Made by a program: the position numbers and the translations under genes. 64,000 nt of DNA from positions 434,001 through 498,000 of the forward strand of contig JAGKQI010000059.1 of the NCBI GenBank assembly GCA_018806915.1, in the 5' to 3' direction. The DNA comes from Phytophthora colocasiae (lineage: Eukaryota; Oomycota; Peronosporomycetes; Peronosporales; Peronosporaceae). Of this stretch, positions 61,990-64,000 are shown piece after piece (positions within the stretch are counted from its first letter, which is position 1; each line of letters opens with the position of its first letter). The notes below the pieces were generated by a model that saw only the letters and a program-made list of their open reading frames with translations, did not search any database and was not told where the DNA came from.

Positions 61990-62244
61990 AGACAATTCTT
62001 TTTGCAAGCATCTGAAACTGGATGTAACCTCGGTATTGAATCGACAGAATCCCAAATGTGATCAACTTCACAACCTTGAGCACGCTGTTGCGTATTCTCA
62101 ATTTGCTGTCTACAAGCGGTTCTATTTGCACGTCCTCGTTCTCGATTGCGACGCAATCTTTCTTCTCTGTCAAACGCTGATTCCCTAGCACGATGTCGTT
62201 GAACCGCTAACCGATTGCGTTTACGCTACTCCTCCACGCTCAAT
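61990..62244 (-). pseudogene. Helitron H3 Rep-helicase N-terminus
   Basis: Only the first 80 or so codons remain (basic region, then VDHIWDSVDSIPRLHPVSDA-like sequence with changes), starting at an ATG followed by the same early TAG as in H1. Cut by the junction with the element A fragment. Confidence 0.8.
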
Positions 62245-62608
62245 GGCATTTTAATAAATGAACGTAAAACCAATTTTTGTATTTCTACTACAACTAGTTG
62301 GACAATAGCTAATTATTGACATGATCACTAGATTCAGAAATCCTTGTCCATAATGAAAGTAGACATTATACACGACAAGAAGATCAAAATCGGACAAGAT
62401 CGTGTTATTTCCAAGTCCTCTGTGCCAGTTCTTTTCACAAAACAAATACAGACAATTTCGTATTAAGCTGGCAAAAACGACCCCCCATGAAGATTTATCA
62501 CGAAACATCCATCGTTGTCACGTTTGTTTTTATTGAAAGTAAACGACTAGCCCCGCTTCATATCAACAAATCAATTCACTTTCAATTTTCCACCACCGAC
62601 AGCCACAC

Positions 62609-63128
62609 ATGAAACCTACCCAAACAACTACGAAATGCTACGCGCAGTGGCACCAAGCTGCTGCAAACATCGTTATCGATTTCACTCAAGGCACATGGAA
62701 TTTCGATTCGTGCGTCGTTATACTACGCGGATTACCTGGAAGTGGCAAGAGTAGTTTTGCCAACATCTTGACTTCGGAATTCCGCCACGAATTTAGTCTG
62801 CCAGGTACCCAATACCAGAGATACACCGGTGTTTGCACCAAGAACTCCTACGAAATTGAGCAAGGCGAGGAAGCATTCTTTACACAGAATCTCATGGCGT
62901 CGTTACAAGTGGTGGTAGTAGACGCCATCTTTATGAAAGACCTGAATCGGATCCAAGCTTCAGCATTTCACTTTTGGGAAAACAGAGGTCTTCAGGGTAA
63001 GATCTAAACTGTGAACTTTGCTTGCCGGAACGAAAGCGCACGCAGTAAACCTTAATCGTCGCGCGTCTCATCCTGTGCCGGATTAAACAATACACAAGCG
63101 TTATAACGCTTTCACGGAATTGGATATT
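62609..63128 (+). pseudogene. P-loop kinase-like gene in H3, degenerate
   Basis: ATG 62609, identical to the H1 gene over the Walker A region (GLPGSGKSSFANIL). It has small deletions in the DVVVVDADNIF segment, a 3-bp insertion near 62985 and a TAA at about 63005, so the product would be 132 residues. The remaining 3' part is recognisable to about 63128 with further indels. Confidence 0.85.
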
Positions 63129-64000
63129 TAACAAGTTATGGATCTATCCCATAGCTAGTTGCTATATCTTAATGGATTCTTCAACTTTTATAGCATTCCT
63201 TTGAATGCGATTAAAGCCAAACCCGCACTCAGACAGTAATTTCCATACCAACAGCATTCGAATAATATATGAATCGAAGCATTTACTCGCATATTAAGAG
63301 TGAGAAGTCTCGAATTAGTTTCGCAATAGAGAGAGAATAGAGACTCGTTATGAAGCAGTTTTTGGGTTGAGTAACCTGTTCAGCAGAAACCTATAGCGCA
63401 CTAAATCTTTAATTAAATATCAAAAGTGAGAAGCTTGTGTATAACACTCCAAAAACGGTGACTGTACTAAATGGCTTGTTACTGTACTCGAAGTGTATTA
63501 CCGTATTTAAACAAGTGAGCGACGGTATGTCTTTTCGTTTACTGTACTTCTTATAAAGTACAGTAAAATCGCAAAGAGTACCGTATTCTGAAGAGACACC
63601 CCTTCAGAGATGGCACGTGCGCAATATAGTCCCCTTTTCATTCTTCGGTACACTATCGTATTCCTTATCCCATCATTCTTTTCTCTCCCGTCTTCCATCG
63701 TGTTCACTACAACCCGTCCTGTATTTCTACGATGCTGCCACTCGCTCGAAACCTCGTCTCGTTATTTCTGTCGCTCTTTGTTTCTCGGCTTCTACACGTT
63801 CACTATGAGCCCTACGATACTGCCTCTCATTCTATCATTCCTGTCGCTATCTGCTGCTACCACATTCACTACGGACGACGCGATACTACCTCTCGCTCAG
63901 AGCCCCGTCTCGTCATTCCTGTCGCTACAGATACCGCTCAGAAACGGGCGGATGCAATCATCAAATACATCGTCCAAAGCGATAGAAGTAACTTATCATT
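63129..64000. repeat. Single R repeat and degenerate array of H3
   Basis: R repeat at about 63183-63392, then the tatagcgcac/taattaaatat flank, then a short region resembling 43630-43800, then the array (63710-63930). Near 63535-63565 two agtaca/tgtact words form a small hairpin (tactgtacttcttataaagtacagta). Beyond 63930 the sequence differs from H1. Confidence 0.75.

Larger units (their letters stand above)
61988..64000. mobile_element. Helitron fragment H3 (5' part), runs off the window
   Basis: Colinear with H1 from about 40440 onward: the N-terminal Rep-helicase scrap (minus, about 61990-62244), the divergent spacer, the P-loop gene, a single R repeat and the degenerate array, with small indels. 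The early TAG in the Rep-helicase start is shared with H1. The SET gene is absent. Confidence 0.85.

Overview
The window is nuclear DNA of a eukaryote, most likely an oomycete (Peronosporales: Phytophthora or a downy mildew). Three things point there: very short GT..AG introns (about 55-90 bp), a Myb/SANT-like DUF6818-type protein, and transposon families typical of oomycetes (Helitron Rep-Hel, IS630/Tc1-like, BED-finger hAT, and giant Ty3/Gypsy elements with a second RNase H). The species cannot be named from this sequence. No tRNA, rRNA or CRISPR array was seen.

Region 1 (1-6.8 kb) is the only ordinary gene-bearing part. It holds the 3' part of a TruA/PUS1-type tRNA pseudouridine synthase (+), a DUF6818/SANT-like protein (+), an intact eight-exon UFD1 (+) and an intact four-exon STK19 homologue (-). 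UFD1 and STK19 converge tail to tail, with about 130 bp between their stop codons.

Region 2 (6.8-17.2 kb) is a graveyard of transposons. An oomycete-type repeat gene is split by a solo LTR related to element A and by a 100-bp end of a C-type LTR. After it come a solo C-type LTR, a hAT-like fragment, a broken PIF/Harbinger transposase, a 32-bp-arm perfect palindrome, a dead IS630/Tc1 transposase and a frameshifted BED-finger hAT transposase.

Region 3 (17.2-47.2 kb) is a Helitron (H1) whose Rep-helicase gene (minus strand) is split by a 17.1-kb Ty3/Gypsy chromovirus, element A (17978-35109, minus orientation). A has 1.66-1.69 kb LTRs, a TAGA target duplication, gag-protease-RT-RNase H-second RNase H-integrase-chromodomain, and a 1101-codon ORF on the opposite strand between integrase and the 3' LTR. 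Beyond the N-terminus of its Rep-helicase, H1 carries divergent cargo on the plus strand: a P-loop kinase-like gene, an AWS/SET-domain methyltransferase gene broken by a 46-bp tandem duplication, repeat arrays, and an unrecognised three-exon gene (201 aa). A second Helitron fragment (H2, 45.86-47.24 kb) keeps the empty target site of A.

Region 4 (47.2-64 kb) starts with element B, a truncated plus-strand copy of A (5' LTR and gag only), which runs into the truncated integrase of element C. C is a different Ty3/Gypsy family on the minus strand, extremely rich in GATC. It is followed by an inverted-duplicated fragment of A and a third Helitron segment (H3) that carries the P-loop gene but lacks the SET gene.

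The host genes are housekeeping genes (tRNA modification, the Cdc48/p97 cofactor, transcription-coupled repair). The rest is a nested set of transposons. Its most unusual parts are the Helitron cargo (P-loop kinase, SET methyltransferase, spliced orphan gene) and the large antisense ORF of the giant chromovirus.
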